From CAWAND01 sp963807065 (GTDB lineage Bacteria; Chloroflexota; Anaerolineae; Anaerolineales; E44-bin32), in the NCBI GenBank assembly GCA_963807065.1, contig CAWDZQ010000003.1, forward strand, positions 992,001 to 1,056,000: a stretch of DNA of 64,000 nucleotides, read 5' to 3'. Shown in pieces: positions 24,150 to 32,775 of the stretch. Made by a program: the position numbers and the translations under genes. The notes under the pieces are model-generated. The model was not told where the DNA came from. It ran no database searches and was given only the letters and a program-made list of their open reading frames with translations. The first letter of the stretch is position 1, and the number at the start of each line of letters is the position of its first letter.

Positions 24150-25106
24150 ATGGGCGAAGACATCCTGCTGCAGACGGAAGACCTGGCCAAGGACTACGAT
24201 GGCCAGCCAGCGGTGGACGGGCTGAACCTCGAGGTGCGATCGGGCGAGATGGTCGGCCTGGTGGGCCCTGACGGGGCCGGAAAGACGACCACCATCCGCA
24301 TGCTTTGCGGGGCCCTCAGCCCCAGCCGCGGGCGGATCCAGGTGGCCGGCTACGAGGTGCCGAAGGAGGTCGAGCTCGCCCGTGAGCACACCGGTTACCT
24401 GGCCCAGAACTTCAGCCTGTACGGCGACCTAACCGTCTCCGAGAACCTGCGCTTCTTCGGCGCCGTGTTCGACCTTGACGATGACGAGATCAGGCGCCGC
24501 GAGCAGCGCCTGCTGGAGTTCGCCGGATTGACCGATTTCGCCAACCGGCCTGCTCGGGCACTGTCCGGTGGGATGCAAAAGAAGCTCGGCCTGGCCACGG
24601 CGCTGATCCACGACCCTAAGGTGCTGCTGCTCGACGAGCCCACCGGCGGGGTGGATCCGGTAGCTCGCCAGGAGTTCTGGCACCTGCTGATCGGGCTGCT
24701 GCGCAGCGGATCGGCCGTGCTGGTGAGCACGCCCTACATGGATGAAGCCATGCGCTTCAACCGCGTGATCTTCATGAACAAGGGCAGGGCGCTGCTGGAG
24801 GGCCGCCCTCGCCAACTGATCCAGCGTCTCAGCGGCCGGATCCTTGAGCTGGACGCCACGCCGCAGGCGTCGGCCCGGCCGGTGGCCCTGGCCGACCCCG
24901 ACGTGGAGGACGTCCAGTCCTTTGGCGAACAGCTCCACTTAAGGGTAAGCGATCCCGGTGGGCCAATGAAACGATTGCCCGGCGCGCTGCTGGCGGCCGG
25001 TGTCAAGCTCAACGACCTGAAGCCGGTCGAACCGACCTTGGAAGATGTGTTTATTCACCTATTGGAGACGACACGCGATGGCGACAAGCCTACCGACGGC
25101 GATTAG
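24150..25106 (+). CDS. ABC transporter ATPase (first of a pair, YbhF N-half-like)
   Basis: A 318-residue ATPase: Walker A GPDGAGKTTT, Q-loop YLAQNFSLYGDLTV, signature LSGGMQKKLGLATAL, Walker B VLLLDEPTGGVDP, switch STPYMDEAMRFNRV (the usual His is replaced, SHY/THY to STP). The loss of the H-loop His suggests a degenerate site that needs the partner ATPase. It begins two bases after the adaptor gene and overlaps the next ATPase by 29 bases. The pair corresponds to the two halves of E. coli YbhF. Confidence 0.92.
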   Translation: MGEDILLQTEDLAKDYDGQPAVDGLNLEVRSGEMVGLVGPDGAGKTTTIRMLCGALSPSRGRIQVAGYEVPKEVELAREHTGYLAQNFSLYGDLTVSENLRFFGAVFDLDDDEIRRREQRLLEFAGLTDFANRPARALSGGMQKKLGLATALIHDPKVLLLDEPTGGVDPVARQEFWHLLIGLLRSGSAVLVSTPYMDEAMRFNRVIFMNKGRALLEGRPRQLIQRLSGRILELDATPQASARPVALADPDVEDVQSFGEQLHLRVSDPGGPMKRLPGALLAAGVKLNDLKPVEPTLEDVFIHLLETTRDGDKPTDGD

Positions 25107-26031
25107 CGTCCAGGATCTAACCAAGCGCTTCGGCGACTTCACCGCCGTCGACCACGTCACCTTCGATGTCCTTCCGGGGCAGGTCGTGGGCTACTTAGGC
25201 CCCAACGGCAGCGGCAAAACCACCACCATCCGCATGCTGTGCGGCCTGCTCGAGCCCAGCGAGGGCTCGGCCGAGGTGATGGGTGTGGACCTGATCCATC
25301 ACCCGGAGGACGTCAAGGCCCACATTGGCTACATGTCGCAGAAGTTCTCCCTGTACAACGATTTGACGGTGATGGAGAACATTCGCTTCTACGCAGGCGT
25401 GTACGAGGTGCCGGAAGACACAGAAGACGCTCGGGTGGCCGAAGTCCTCAAACTGGCCGGACTCGAATCGCGCACCAGGGCCACCGCCGCCGATCTGTCC
25501 GGGGGATGGCGCCAGAGGTTGGCGCTGGGCTGCGCCATCATCCACCGGCCTCCGCTGCTGTTTCTGGATGAACCCACCAGCGGGGTCGATCCGGTGGCCC
25601 GGCGCGAGTTTTGGGAGCTGATCTACGAGCTGGCCAGCGGCGGGACGACGATCTTCGTCACCACCCACTACATGGACGAGGCCGAGCACTGCGGGCGTGT
25701 CGGCTTCATGCATGCCGGGCGACTGCTGGCGTTTGACACGCCGCGGGCGCTCAAGCGCGAGTACCTGAAGGGCACAGCCTGGATGTTGGAATGCGATCCG
25801 CTGCTGGACGCCGTCGAAGCTCTGAGTAAGCTCCCGGGTGTGATCCAGGCACGCATGCACGGAGACCGCGCCCTGGCCATTACCGCCCCCGGCAAGTGGA
25901 CTGCCGACAGCCTGACGGAGGCGCTGGGCGCCCAAGGCATCCGGGTCCCCGCCATCGGCGTGTCCGAACCCACGCTGGAAGACGTCTTCACTTATCTGGC
26001 GCACCAAGGATCTATCTCGTCCAGTTTGTGA
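25078..26031 (+). CDS. ABC transporter ATPase (second of a pair, YbhF C-half-like)
   Basis: A 317-residue ATPase with intact motifs: GPNGSGKTTT, YMSQKFSLYNDLTV, LSGGWRQRLALGCAI, LLFLDEPTSGVDP, and H-loop TTHYMDEAEHCGRVGFM. The start at ATG 25078 lies inside the end of the preceding gene, indicating coupling. Together with the first ATPase it would form a heterodimeric motor in which only one partner keeps the H-loop His. The stop codon TGA at 26029-26031 is supplied by a Rex-like palindrome. Last gene of the MarR operon. Confidence 0.92.
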   Translation: MATSLPTAISVQDLTKRFGDFTAVDHVTFDVLPGQVVGYLGPNGSGKTTTIRMLCGLLEPSEGSAEVMGVDLIHHPEDVKAHIGYMSQKFSLYNDLTVMENIRFYAGVYEVPEDTEDARVAEVLKLAGLESRTRATAADLSGGWRQRLALGCAIIHRPPLLFLDEPTSGVDPVARREFWELIYELASGGTTIFVTTHYMDEAEHCGRVGFMHAGRLLAFDTPRALKREYLKGTAWMLECDPLLDAVEALSKLPGVIQARMHGDRALAITAPGKWTADSLTEALGAQGIRVPAIGVSEPTLEDVFTYLAHQGSISSSL

Positions 26032-26044
26032 ATTCTTTCACAAA
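26025..26044. repeat. Rex/CRP-like palindrome, copy 6
   Basis: TTTGTGAATTCTTTCACAAA, a perfect 20-base inverted repeat around TTCT. It overlaps the last codons and TGA stop of the ATPase gene. Confidence 0.85.
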
Positions 26045-26484
26045 ATGGGCGGGGGACACCTGGGCGCCTCCCGGCTAGCTGCGTTGTCGGGCTTCGCCCG
26101 CGTGCCGTTCTCAGGGTGGCTCCGACAAGCCCCGGTCTTGGCAGGCTGCTCGGCGCTGACCTTCATCTTTCCCCTTGCAGACACCCCTTTTCAAAGGGGC
26201 GCCCCAGGGGGCGCTCGACAGAGCCCGCCCCCTGGCCCCCGCAAACGTGAATGTGGCCATCTCCGGAATCATCCCGCCCGACGGCGTACTGCCTGTGACG
26301 TCCCATGCTCGGCGGGGGAGGCACCCTTACCGAGAGCGCCTCCGTCCCGGGCGGACGCTTTTGGGGGCTGCTAGAAACCTGAAATTCGGTGCTGGCGGCG
26401 ATCGGAGAAGCCGTCGGGTAAAATTTGGCAATTCATCCAGGCGTTGAAAGACTACATGAGCGCCCTACCCTCGGAAGATCGATC
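26032..26484. other. Intergenic region with tandem hairpins
   Basis: No gene seen. It contains two adjacent perfect hairpins at 26184-26214: CCCCTTT-TC-AAAGGGG and GCGCCCC-AG-GGGGCGC. These may terminate the efflux operon, or be REP-like repeats. Confidence 0.55.
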
Positions 26485-27717
26485 ATGATCCCAGCGCTGT
26501 TGCGACAATTTCCCCAGTTTCGCCGCTTCTGGTCTGGCCAAACCATTTCCCTGTTCGGGGACCAAGTGTCGATGATCGCCCTGCCCCTGGTGGCCGTGCT
26601 CGTCCTGAACGCGGGCGCCTCCCAAATGGGCCTGCTCACGGCCACGATCTTGGCGCCGAACCTGCTCTTCTCCTTGCACTTCGGCGCTTGGATCGACCGT
26701 TGGGGGCACCGCAGGCAGGCCATGATCGCAGCTGATATCGCACGGGCGGTCCTGATGGCATCCATCCCGGTGGCCTATGAGCTGGGGGTGCTTACCTTTG
26801 CCTATCTCCTGATCGTCGGCTTCTTGAGCGGCACCTTCAGCGTGCTCTTCTATGTCTCGTACTCAACGCTCTTCACGGCCATCGTCCCCCGTGAGCGGTA
26901 TGTGGAAGCCAACCAGCTGATGCACGGCAGCAGGGCGTTTTCCTTTGTGACCGGGCCCAGCGTGGGCGGTGTGCTGGTGCAATCCCTGTCCGCGCCGTTA
27001 GCCCTGGTTGCCGATGCGGCATCCTTCGTGTTCTCAGCCTTCTTCTTGCAGCGCATCACGGTCGTCGAACCCCCCACCGAGGAGGCACAGCCGGGCCAGA
27101 TTGTGTCTGGCGCCCGCTTCATCCGCCGCACACCCCTTTTGCTGGCATCTCTCCTTTCAACGGCCACGATCAACCTCTTCAACTTGGCCTTCAACGCTCT
27201 GGCGATTCTGTACGCCACGCGCGAACTCGGCGTCCGGCCGGGGGTGCTCGGTCTGGTCATCGGAGCCGGGGCCATCGGAGGCGTGATAGGTGCCGCTGTC
27301 GCCGGGCGCATCTCCAAAAAGATTGGCATCGGTCCCACCTTTGTTCTTGGATCTTTCCTTTTCCCTGCCCCCTTGGTCCTAATCCCCCTGGCTGGTGGGT
27401 CGATGACCACCATTTTGACGATGCTGTTTTTGGCCGAACTCGGCTCCGGCTTCGGCGTGATGTTGCTCGACATCAGCATCGGATCGATCACCCAGGCACT
27501 GGTCCCCGACCGGCTGCGCGCTCGAGTGGCGGGATCGTACATGTTTGTCAACAATGGCGTTCGGCCCATCGGATCCTTGCTCGGAGGTGCGCTCGGTGCT
27601 TGGATCGGGGTGCAGCCCACGCTTCTGGTTGCCTCGCTGGGAAGCTTGCTCGGCGTACTGTTCTTGATTTGGTCCCCCGCGCCGCGCCTGCGCTCTCTTC
27701 CCGAGACGGCCGAATAG
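26485..27717 (+). CDS. MFS transporter (MFS_3, enterobactin-exporter-like)
   Basis: A 410-residue protein with 12 predicted TM segments. The N-terminus FPQFRRFWSGQTISLFGDQVSMIALPLVAVLVL, the loop AWIDRWGHRRQAMIAADIARA (MFS motif A-like) and the central FLQRITVVEPPTEEAQPGQIVSGARFIRRTPLLLAS are typical of the MFS_3 group that exports siderophores or drugs. ATG 26485 is chosen because the family start IPALLRQFPQFRRFW follows directly. A single-gene unit with no local regulator; substrate unknown. Confidence 0.88.
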   Translation: MIPALLRQFPQFRRFWSGQTISLFGDQVSMIALPLVAVLVLNAGASQMGLLTATILAPNLLFSLHFGAWIDRWGHRRQAMIAADIARAVLMASIPVAYELGVLTFAYLLIVGFLSGTFSVLFYVSYSTLFTAIVPRERYVEANQLMHGSRAFSFVTGPSVGGVLVQSLSAPLALVADAASFVFSAFFLQRITVVEPPTEEAQPGQIVSGARFIRRTPLLLASLLSTATINLFNLAFNALAILYATRELGVRPGVLGLVIGAGAIGGVIGAAVAGRISKKIGIGPTFVLGSFLFPAPLVLIPLAGGSMTTILTMLFLAELGSGFGVMLLDISIGSITQALVPDRLRARVAGSYMFVNNGVRPIGSLLGGALGAWIGVQPTLLVASLGSLLGVLFLIWSPAPRLRSLPETAE

Positions 27718-28031
27718 GCCAGGTGGGTCGTGTCGTCTGGGAACAATGCACGCTGTGTCCGCAGGCTCCCGTTTTACTGCCGGGTTCGCAAGCCGGCGCC
27801 CTATCTTTACGGCGTGGTACCCGCGAGAAGGACACTCTGTCCCATGAGGTCTGCCTGGGCGAGGTCGAGCTTGCCGCCCCACCGAACGGAGAGCGCGGTT
27901 GGGAGAGACTGACGTTCCGAAAAGCCGCAGGGGCACGGCGGCAAGTCGTGCCCCTGCGATGTCAGGCCCTGGCGTGATCTCCCCCTCCGGCGCCGTCTTG
28001 GGCTCAACGTCGGCTGGCTGCAGGGCTGACC
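27718..28031. other. Intergenic region between convergent genes, holds a GC-rich hairpin
   Basis: No coding sequence seen. The inverted repeat at 27927-27957 is the only structured element. Confidence 0.5.
27927..27957. repeat. REP-like palindrome (GCAGGGGCACG type)
   Basis: GCAGGGGCACG and CGTGCCCCTGC flank a 9-base loop. Its core GGGCACG / CGTGCCC is shared with the palindrome at 43899-43927. It lies between converging genes and could act as a terminator or be a dispersed repeat. Confidence 0.6.
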
Positions 28032-28943
28032 TCAGCCGGAAGCCGTCGCCAGGGACGCCGCCTCCGAAACTGTCAAATCGGCTTCGGCCACCCGGCGCGG
28101 CACAAGAAGCCAGACCAGTGCCCCGGCGTAGACGAACTCGTCCGCCAGGATCTCGAGCATGTGCGGGAAACGAACGTAGACGGGAAGCCAGGTGGCGACG
28201 AGCATGATGTTGAATCCGACCAGCATGAACATCGCCAAGCCAAGCCGCCAGAACAGATTTCCGCGTGATCCGCGCCACATCGCCAAGATCGGAAGTGCCG
28301 CAAGTAGGAACAGGACGCTTCGGACGAACAGGGTCGGGAGCAGTTGGCCCAGGGTGGGCGCCGTCAGTCCGAACATTTGCTCCTGATAATAGGCGCCTGT
28401 AAAGGGCAGCACCATCAACCCGAAGGCGTAGTAGATAGGCATGAAGATCACGCCGGCCAGGATGAGGCGCCAAGTCCAGCTACCGGCCGAACGCTTCCCG
28501 AAGAAAGCCTTGATCGACTCCCATGCTCTGCTCCCGGGGCCCTGTCCGGGAAACAACCAGGCCACCGAAGCGCCGCCGGCCAGGGCAGCCACCGCACCGG
28601 AAACGATGGCAAATGCCCGCCCGGTGGCGTAGCTGGAGACGATGGCCGCTTCAAGCTGGGTGTTGACGGTGTAGGCGATCCAGAGCAGAAAGGACAGGCT
28701 CAGCCAACGCGACACATACCCCCCCTTCAAGTGCGTGGCCAGGACGGCCAATGCCACGGCGTATAACGGGGTGGCATACAGCATGTAGCGGACGACGGCG
28801 TCCATATCGGCACCAGGCGGAGGATTGGGGGTCTGCAGGCCGAGCAGGGTGACGACCATGCCCCCCAGAACCACCCCGACCTCGTAACCTAGGGCGGCCA
28901 CGATCAGCTTGCCTAGATTGACCAAACCCGTTCGCAGTGTCAT
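28032..28943 (-). CDS. Polytopic membrane protein of unknown function
   Basis: A 303-residue protein starting at ATG 28943 with AAAGGAG upstream. It has about eight hydrophobic segments (for example GKLIVAALGYEVGVVLGGMVVTLLGL, YMLYATPLYAVALAVLATHL, AFAIVSGAVAALAGGASVAWLF, LGLAMFMLVGFNIMLVATWL) and short loops. No family is recognised. It has no close neighbours in the same direction, so context gives no hint. A Rex-like palindrome lies about 260 bases upstream. Confidence 0.75.
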   Translation of the reverse strand: MTLRTGLVNLGKLIVAALGYEVGVVLGGMVVTLLGLQTPNPPPGADMDAVVRYMLYATPLYAVALAVLATHLKGGYVSRWLSLSFLLWIAYTVNTQLEAAIVSSYATGRAFAIVSGAVAALAGGASVAWLFPGQGPGSRAWESIKAFFGKRSAGSWTWRLILAGVIFMPIYYAFGLMVLPFTGAYYQEQMFGLTAPTLGQLLPTLFVRSVLFLLAALPILAMWRGSRGNLFWRLGLAMFMLVGFNIMLVATWLPVYVRFPHMLEILADEFVYAGALVWLLVPRRVAEADLTVSEAASLATASG

Positions 28944-29200
28944 TTGAAATTCTCCTTTAAGGCCGCCCCGCGGTGGAGCGGCCGCCGAGCCGGCGGATGG
29001 CAGATTCAGACGTGAGTTCGTCAATGAGTTCGCAAACGCGGGACTGGGGAAGGCGAGGCATTAGGGCGGCAGTGTGTGGGGTGGTGGACGGTGTGGGATT
29101 CCTCTCAGCCACCCCATTCTATGGCCCGAGCCGAACAGGCAATAGTGACAAGTGACATCAACTTACCTGCCGGTGGATCCCCCCACATCGTCCGGCTGAC

Positions 29201-29220
29201 TTTGTGAGATTCTTCACAAG
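29201..29220. repeat. Rex/CRP-like palindrome, copy 7
   Basis: TTTGTGAGATTCTTCACAAG, upstream of the unknown membrane protein gene (28943) and at the 3' end of a minus-strand open frame whose TTG-TGA stop it provides. Confidence 0.8.
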
Positions 29221-29501
29221 CTACAGGGGGGCGTGCCCAACCAGGCGTGAGGGCAGCCAATCGACGCAAAGATCTCGGCCGTCATGCCGGAGGGGGTGGC
29301 CAGCACCAGCTTTCGCTCCACCGGATTCCCCGCAACCTCCAGACAGGCCTGGATCTCGGGGCCGACGCGCCTGGCTTGTAAGGCGTAAGTCGCGCCACGA
29401 AACAGGGCCCGAGTTTCTTGGCCTTCCCTTTCCGACGGTTGCACCGGCGCGAAACTCGGCCTGTCGTAGGCCGGGCGAATGCCCAGAATCCGCTGGCTCA
29501 C
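29214..29501 (-). CDS. Possible short ORF or gene remnant
   Basis: A 95-codon frame (MSQRILGIRPAYDRPSFAPV ... VERKLVLATPSGMTAEIFAS) with mixed, protein-like composition but no recognised family, and no strong ribosome binding site. Another frame upstream (29531-29671) may be part of the same decayed gene. Kept at low confidence. Confidence 0.25.
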   Translation of the reverse strand: MSQRILGIRPAYDRPSFAPVQPSEREGQETRALFRGATYALQARRVGPEIQACLEVAGNPVERKLVLATPSGMTAEIFASIGCPHAWLGTPPCSL

Positions 29502-29753
29502 GGCCGCTTGGTTCCGTTCGGCCGAGCCGGTCAGTCAGAAATTCGGGCCTCATCTGGCATGGCCGCCTCGCGCCTGGCGATCATCTGGGCGTAGACGTGC
29601 GGCTCGCAGCGGTGGAGCTCGGCCCGGGCTTGGCGGGCGGACGGGTTGATCCTCAGGACGTCGTCATGGGGTCATTCGGCGCGACCGTCCGGATGGGGTG
29701 AACATCTTAAACGTCCATCAACGGAGGCCGATCGCGGCCTGGGCCAGGCTGAA

Positions 29754-30008
29754 TTAGCCGGCCATCAAGTCGAACAGGATGCTTCGCAATGACGGTCTGG
29801 TTCGGTGCGGACGATCGTGGGTTCGCCGGGAAGACTCAACCTTGGTCGCTCCAGAGTCTGATCGAGCCTCAGCCCGGGCACTTTGCTTCTTGTCAATACA
29901 AAGGCCGTATTGGGTCAGACAGACCAGCAGCACGCTAGGGACCAAACATAGGATCTCGTCCCACCGGCCCGAGCCGCCATACAGCTGCAGCATTGGCGAA
30001 GGCATCAT
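29754..30008 (-). CDS. Possible small membrane protein downstream of ctaG
   Basis: An 84-codon frame. The stretch LQLYGGSGRWDEILCLVPSVLLVCLTQYGLCIDKK has one TM segment preceded by a GGSGRWDE motif of a kind I associate with small membrane proteins encoded beside cytochrome-oxidase assembly genes. The C-terminal third is Arg/Ser-rich and may not be genuine. It follows the CtaG-like gene in the same direction with a Rex-like palindrome in the gap. Start could be 30008, 30005 or 29993. Confidence 0.4.
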   Translation of the reverse strand: MMPSPMLQLYGGSGRWDEILCLVPSVLLVCLTQYGLCIDKKQSARAEARSDSGATKVESSRRTHDRPHRTRPSLRSILFDLMAG

Positions 30009-30126
30009 GACCGCTAGAAGGCCTCAGATGGGGGGCTAGTGGGGTCGCAATTCCAAGCACACCCGAGCATTGTGCCGGCTTTCATGGGCGGCTCCGGCAA
30101 GCATCGCAGTTGTTCGAAAGTCGGGA

Positions 30127-30144
30127 TGTGAAGGAGTTCACAAA
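30127..30144. repeat. Rex/CRP-like palindrome, copy 8
   Basis: TGTGAAGGAGTTCACAAA, just after the CtaG-like gene stop and about 120 bases upstream of the possible small membrane protein. Confidence 0.75.
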
Positions 30145-30164
30145 CCGGAAGAGACTCGGCACAC

Positions 30165-30998
30165 TCAGCGCGTGTGAGTTTGAGTCTGCACCGGCTGGCC
30201 TTTCAGTTCGGCGGCCAGGTCCGATTCCGAATACCATCTTCCCAGGATGCTGAAGATCACCCCGGCGAAGACCAGGCCTCCGGGCACCCACATCAGCATC
30301 CCGCCCAAGACCTGGTCGGACAGGCGGTCCAAATGCCACTGGTTTCGGACCAACGAGAGGATGCCTTGCGGATCGGCCGGGTTGGCATAGTGTGGGTAGG
30401 TGCTCGGCGGGACATAAGCCACCACAATTCCGAGGAGCGTGTTGGCGATGGCCGCGCCCATCAGATACAGAAAGGCCACTGGAAACGAGACCCGCCGGGC
30501 CTGCACTGGCGAGAGGATCGGCCACCAGAAGATGGTTGCGCTGACCAGGAAGGTCAAATGTTGAAAGATGTGAATTTCCTCGCTGGCCAGCGCGGCGTTG
30601 TACAGACCCGGAAGGTGCCAGGCGTAGAGGACCAAGATCCCTGCCGGCCATGCCACCCACGGGTTGCCCAACACGCGCTCCAACCGGTTCAAGAGGGGAA
30701 CGGCCAGCAGCCGCTCGATGGCCTTCGACGGCGTGCCCACGAGCAAAAGAAGAGGGACCACTTCGATGAGAATCAGATGCTGGGCCATATGGGCGCTGAA
30801 CAGGTAGTCGTCGCCCAGCACATCCAAAAAACCGACCAGGGACCAGACCATGATGACCACGCCCAAGACGAAATACACGGCTCGGCGAGTAAAGCGCCAG
30901 CCGACGGCCAGACCGTAGGCGGCCAGCAGCACGGCTGAACCGATGAGCACCGACGGGTAGAGCTCCCATACCGAAAAGAGCAGCTTGGACGTGGTCAT
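30165..30998 (-). CDS. ctaG: CtaG-like cytochrome c oxidase (caa3-type) assembly protein
   Basis: A 277-residue membrane protein with about seven TM segments and the histidine-containing motifs of the caa3_CtaG family: DYLFSAHMAQHLILIEVVPLLLLVGTP, WPAGILVLYAWHLPGLYNAAL, IHIFQHLTFLVSATIFWWPI and DQVLGGMLMWVPGGLVF. CtaG is needed for maturation of caa3-type oxidase, probably copper delivery or haem assembly. No oxidase subunit genes lie in this window. The C-terminus (ELKGQPVQTQTHTR) is short and polar. A Rex-like palindrome follows the gene, of interest because Rex often controls respiratory genes. Confidence 0.88.
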   Translation of the reverse strand: MTTSKLLFSVWELYPSVLIGSAVLLAAYGLAVGWRFTRRAVYFVLGVVIMVWSLVGFLDVLGDDYLFSAHMAQHLILIEVVPLLLLVGTPSKAIERLLAVPLLNRLERVLGNPWVAWPAGILVLYAWHLPGLYNAALASEEIHIFQHLTFLVSATIFWWPILSPVQARRVSFPVAFLYLMGAAIANTLLGIVVAYVPPSTYPHYANPADPQGILSLVRNQWHLDRLSDQVLGGMLMWVPGGLVFAGVIFSILGRWYSESDLAAELKGQPVQTQTHTR

Positions 30999-31196
30999 TC
31001 TTCGACTCCGGAATCCGCACCGCCAAAGCTACCCCGCCCGCGCAGCGTCGGGAGATTGAAGGCGGCACCCGGGTAGTATAGGCGATCGCCTGCCACAACG
31101 GCCGACCGGTGTGCCTGGACGTGCGTGGCCGGACGGACTTCAAGTAGAATCCTATCATCGTCCGGTCCCTATTCAAAAGCGTATGTCCATCCGCCC

Positions 31197-31916
31197 ATGA
31201 CCATCTATGATCTGTACCTGGAATCCGGACCACGCCACCGCAAGACGATGGCCCACGTGCTCGACCAGCTCGGCTGCGTTGCCGTGGGTCCGACCACTGA
31301 CGAGGCCGTCGGGGCCACGCCTGAGGCCATTCGCGGTTTTCTCCGGTTTCTTGAGGCGCATGGCGAGGATCAGGATCTTCGGGCGCCGATCGAAACGCGC
31401 GTGGCAGAGCACATCACCGAGGGCATGTGGCTGGGAAACGGCTCGCCCTATGTCATGTTCGGACCGGATTTCGACCCGGTGACCCGGGCGGCGTTGGACC
31501 TTTACTTGCGCCGATTCGGATGGATCCGAGGCGCGCTGGCCGACTGGGCAGCAACGCAGTCGGATAAGCAGCTGGATGCTCAGCCCGCCGGCGGGGGAAG
31601 GACCGGCCGGGCAATCCTTCTCCACGTACTCGGGGCAACCGGAGGTTACCTGGCGGCCGGCCTCGGCAGTGCACCGGGATTCTCGCGCCTCTACGGCCAA
31701 GCCGAGCGCGGCGAGCTGCCGCTGGTCGAAGCACTGCGCCAGTGCCACGCGATGGCCATAGAGCGAGCGGGAGACTCATCCGAAGAAGACTGGGGCCGGG
31801 TCATCCAGAAGAGTCATGGTCCGCGGACCTTCCATCAAGCTCTGCGCCGGATGCTGGAACACGATTGGGAGCACCTGGCTGAGCTCGCCCGCCGACCAGG
31901 CGGACCGGCCTGGTGA
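31197..31916 (+). CDS. DinB-like four-helix protein with HicB-like N-terminus
   Basis: A 239-residue protein beginning at ATG 31197 (MTIYDLYLESGPRHRKTMAHVLDQLGCVAVGPTTDEAVGATPEA), whose first 50 residues resemble a HicB-type RNase-H-like fold. The remainder looks like a DinB/YfiT helical bundle with widely spaced histidines (RAILLHVLGATGGYL, ALRRMLEHDWEHLAEL) that could bind a metal. DinB-superfamily members include thiol transferases and metal-dependent hydrolases. It lies 31 bases upstream of a creatininase gene, so these and the next gene probably form an operon. Confidence 0.65.
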   Translation: MTIYDLYLESGPRHRKTMAHVLDQLGCVAVGPTTDEAVGATPEAIRGFLRFLEAHGEDQDLRAPIETRVAEHITEGMWLGNGSPYVMFGPDFDPVTRAALDLYLRRFGWIRGALADWAATQSDKQLDAQPAGGGRTGRAILLHVLGATGGYLAAGLGSAPGFSRLYGQAERGELPLVEALRQCHAMAIERAGDSSEEDWGRVIQKSHGPRTFHQALRRMLEHDWEHLAELARRPGGPAW

Positions 31917-31947
31917 ACGGTCTCAGCTTGCGCCCCGAGGAGATGCC

Positions 31948-32745
31948 ATGACCCTGCCTCCAACCTTCGACCGCTTCCTCCCTGCACTGACCTCACCCGA
32001 AATCCGGGATTTGCCCGACAAGGACCGGACGGTGATCGTCTTGCCGGTGGCATCCATCGAGCAGCACGGGCCGCACCTTCCGGTCTACACCGACAGTTTG
32101 ATCGGCGAGGCGGTGGTGGCGGCGGCGCTGGATCGCCTGCCGGCCGAAGCGCCGGTATGGCGGCTGCCGCTCATCAGCTACGGCAAGAGCACCGAACACT
32201 CTGCCTTCGCCGGCACGCTCAGTCTGACGGCTGACACGCTGATCAACACTCTGCGTGATATCGGGCGCAGCCTGGCACAAGCCGGCTTCAAGCGTCTGGC
32301 GATCGTCAATGCCCACGGGGGCAACACCGAGATCATCGACTTCGTGATCCGCGACATCCGCCAGGAGACCGGCATGATGGTGTTCGCCCTCCATCCGTTC
32401 TTGCGGCTCGGCCAGGTCACACAAGGCATCAGCCAGGATGAAATGGTGTACGGCATCCATGCCGGCGATGTTGAGACGTCGATCCTGCTGGCCATCCGAC
32501 CCGAATGGGTCCGGCGCGATCTGGCGCCGCGCAGCTTCCCGGCCGGCCTCCAGGCGATGAAGCATCCGCCCTTCATGGGTGCCCTGACCTTCGCCTGGCT
32601 CACCCAGGACATCGCCCCCAACGGGGTCCTGGGCGATGCCACCGCCGCCACGGCCGAGAAGGGAGAGCGCTTCTTGGCCCACGCAGCCGAGGAACTGGCC
32701 GAGTTGCTGCTCGATATCAGGGACTTTGACTTTCAGGCGCCCTGA
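31948..32745 (+). CDS. Creatininase family amidohydrolase
   Basis: A 265-residue metal-dependent hydrolase. Metal ligands are visible in VLPVASIEQHGPHLPVYTDSLIG (Glu, His, Asp), AIVNAHGGNTEI (His) and GIHAGDVETSILL (Glu). The family includes creatinine amidohydrolase and MftE/ArfB-like enzymes of cofactor biosynthesis, so the substrate is open. The ATG at 31948 has GAGGAG upstream. It is followed immediately by a dienelactone-hydrolase-like gene. Confidence 0.88.
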   Translation: MTLPPTFDRFLPALTSPEIRDLPDKDRTVIVLPVASIEQHGPHLPVYTDSLIGEAVVAAALDRLPAEAPVWRLPLISYGKSTEHSAFAGTLSLTADTLINTLRDIGRSLAQAGFKRLAIVNAHGGNTEIIDFVIRDIRQETGMMVFALHPFLRLGQVTQGISQDEMVYGIHAGDVETSILLAIRPEWVRRDLAPRSFPAGLQAMKHPPFMGALTFAWLTQDIAPNGVLGDATAATAEKGERFLAHAAEELAELLLDIRDFDFQAP

Positions 32746-32775
32746 GTGACCGTTTCACAGCAGAAGGGACCCCAC

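Larger units (their letters stand above)
28944..30164. other. Gene-poor stretch with remnants and two Rex-like palindromes
   Basis: About 1.2 kb with no confident gene. Minus-strand fragments: 29531-29671 is open without a start and reads DVLRINPSARQARAELHRCE, resembling the tail of a TPR-like protein; 29214-29501 and 29754-30008 are listed separately. The region probably contains decayed genes. Confidence 0.45.
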
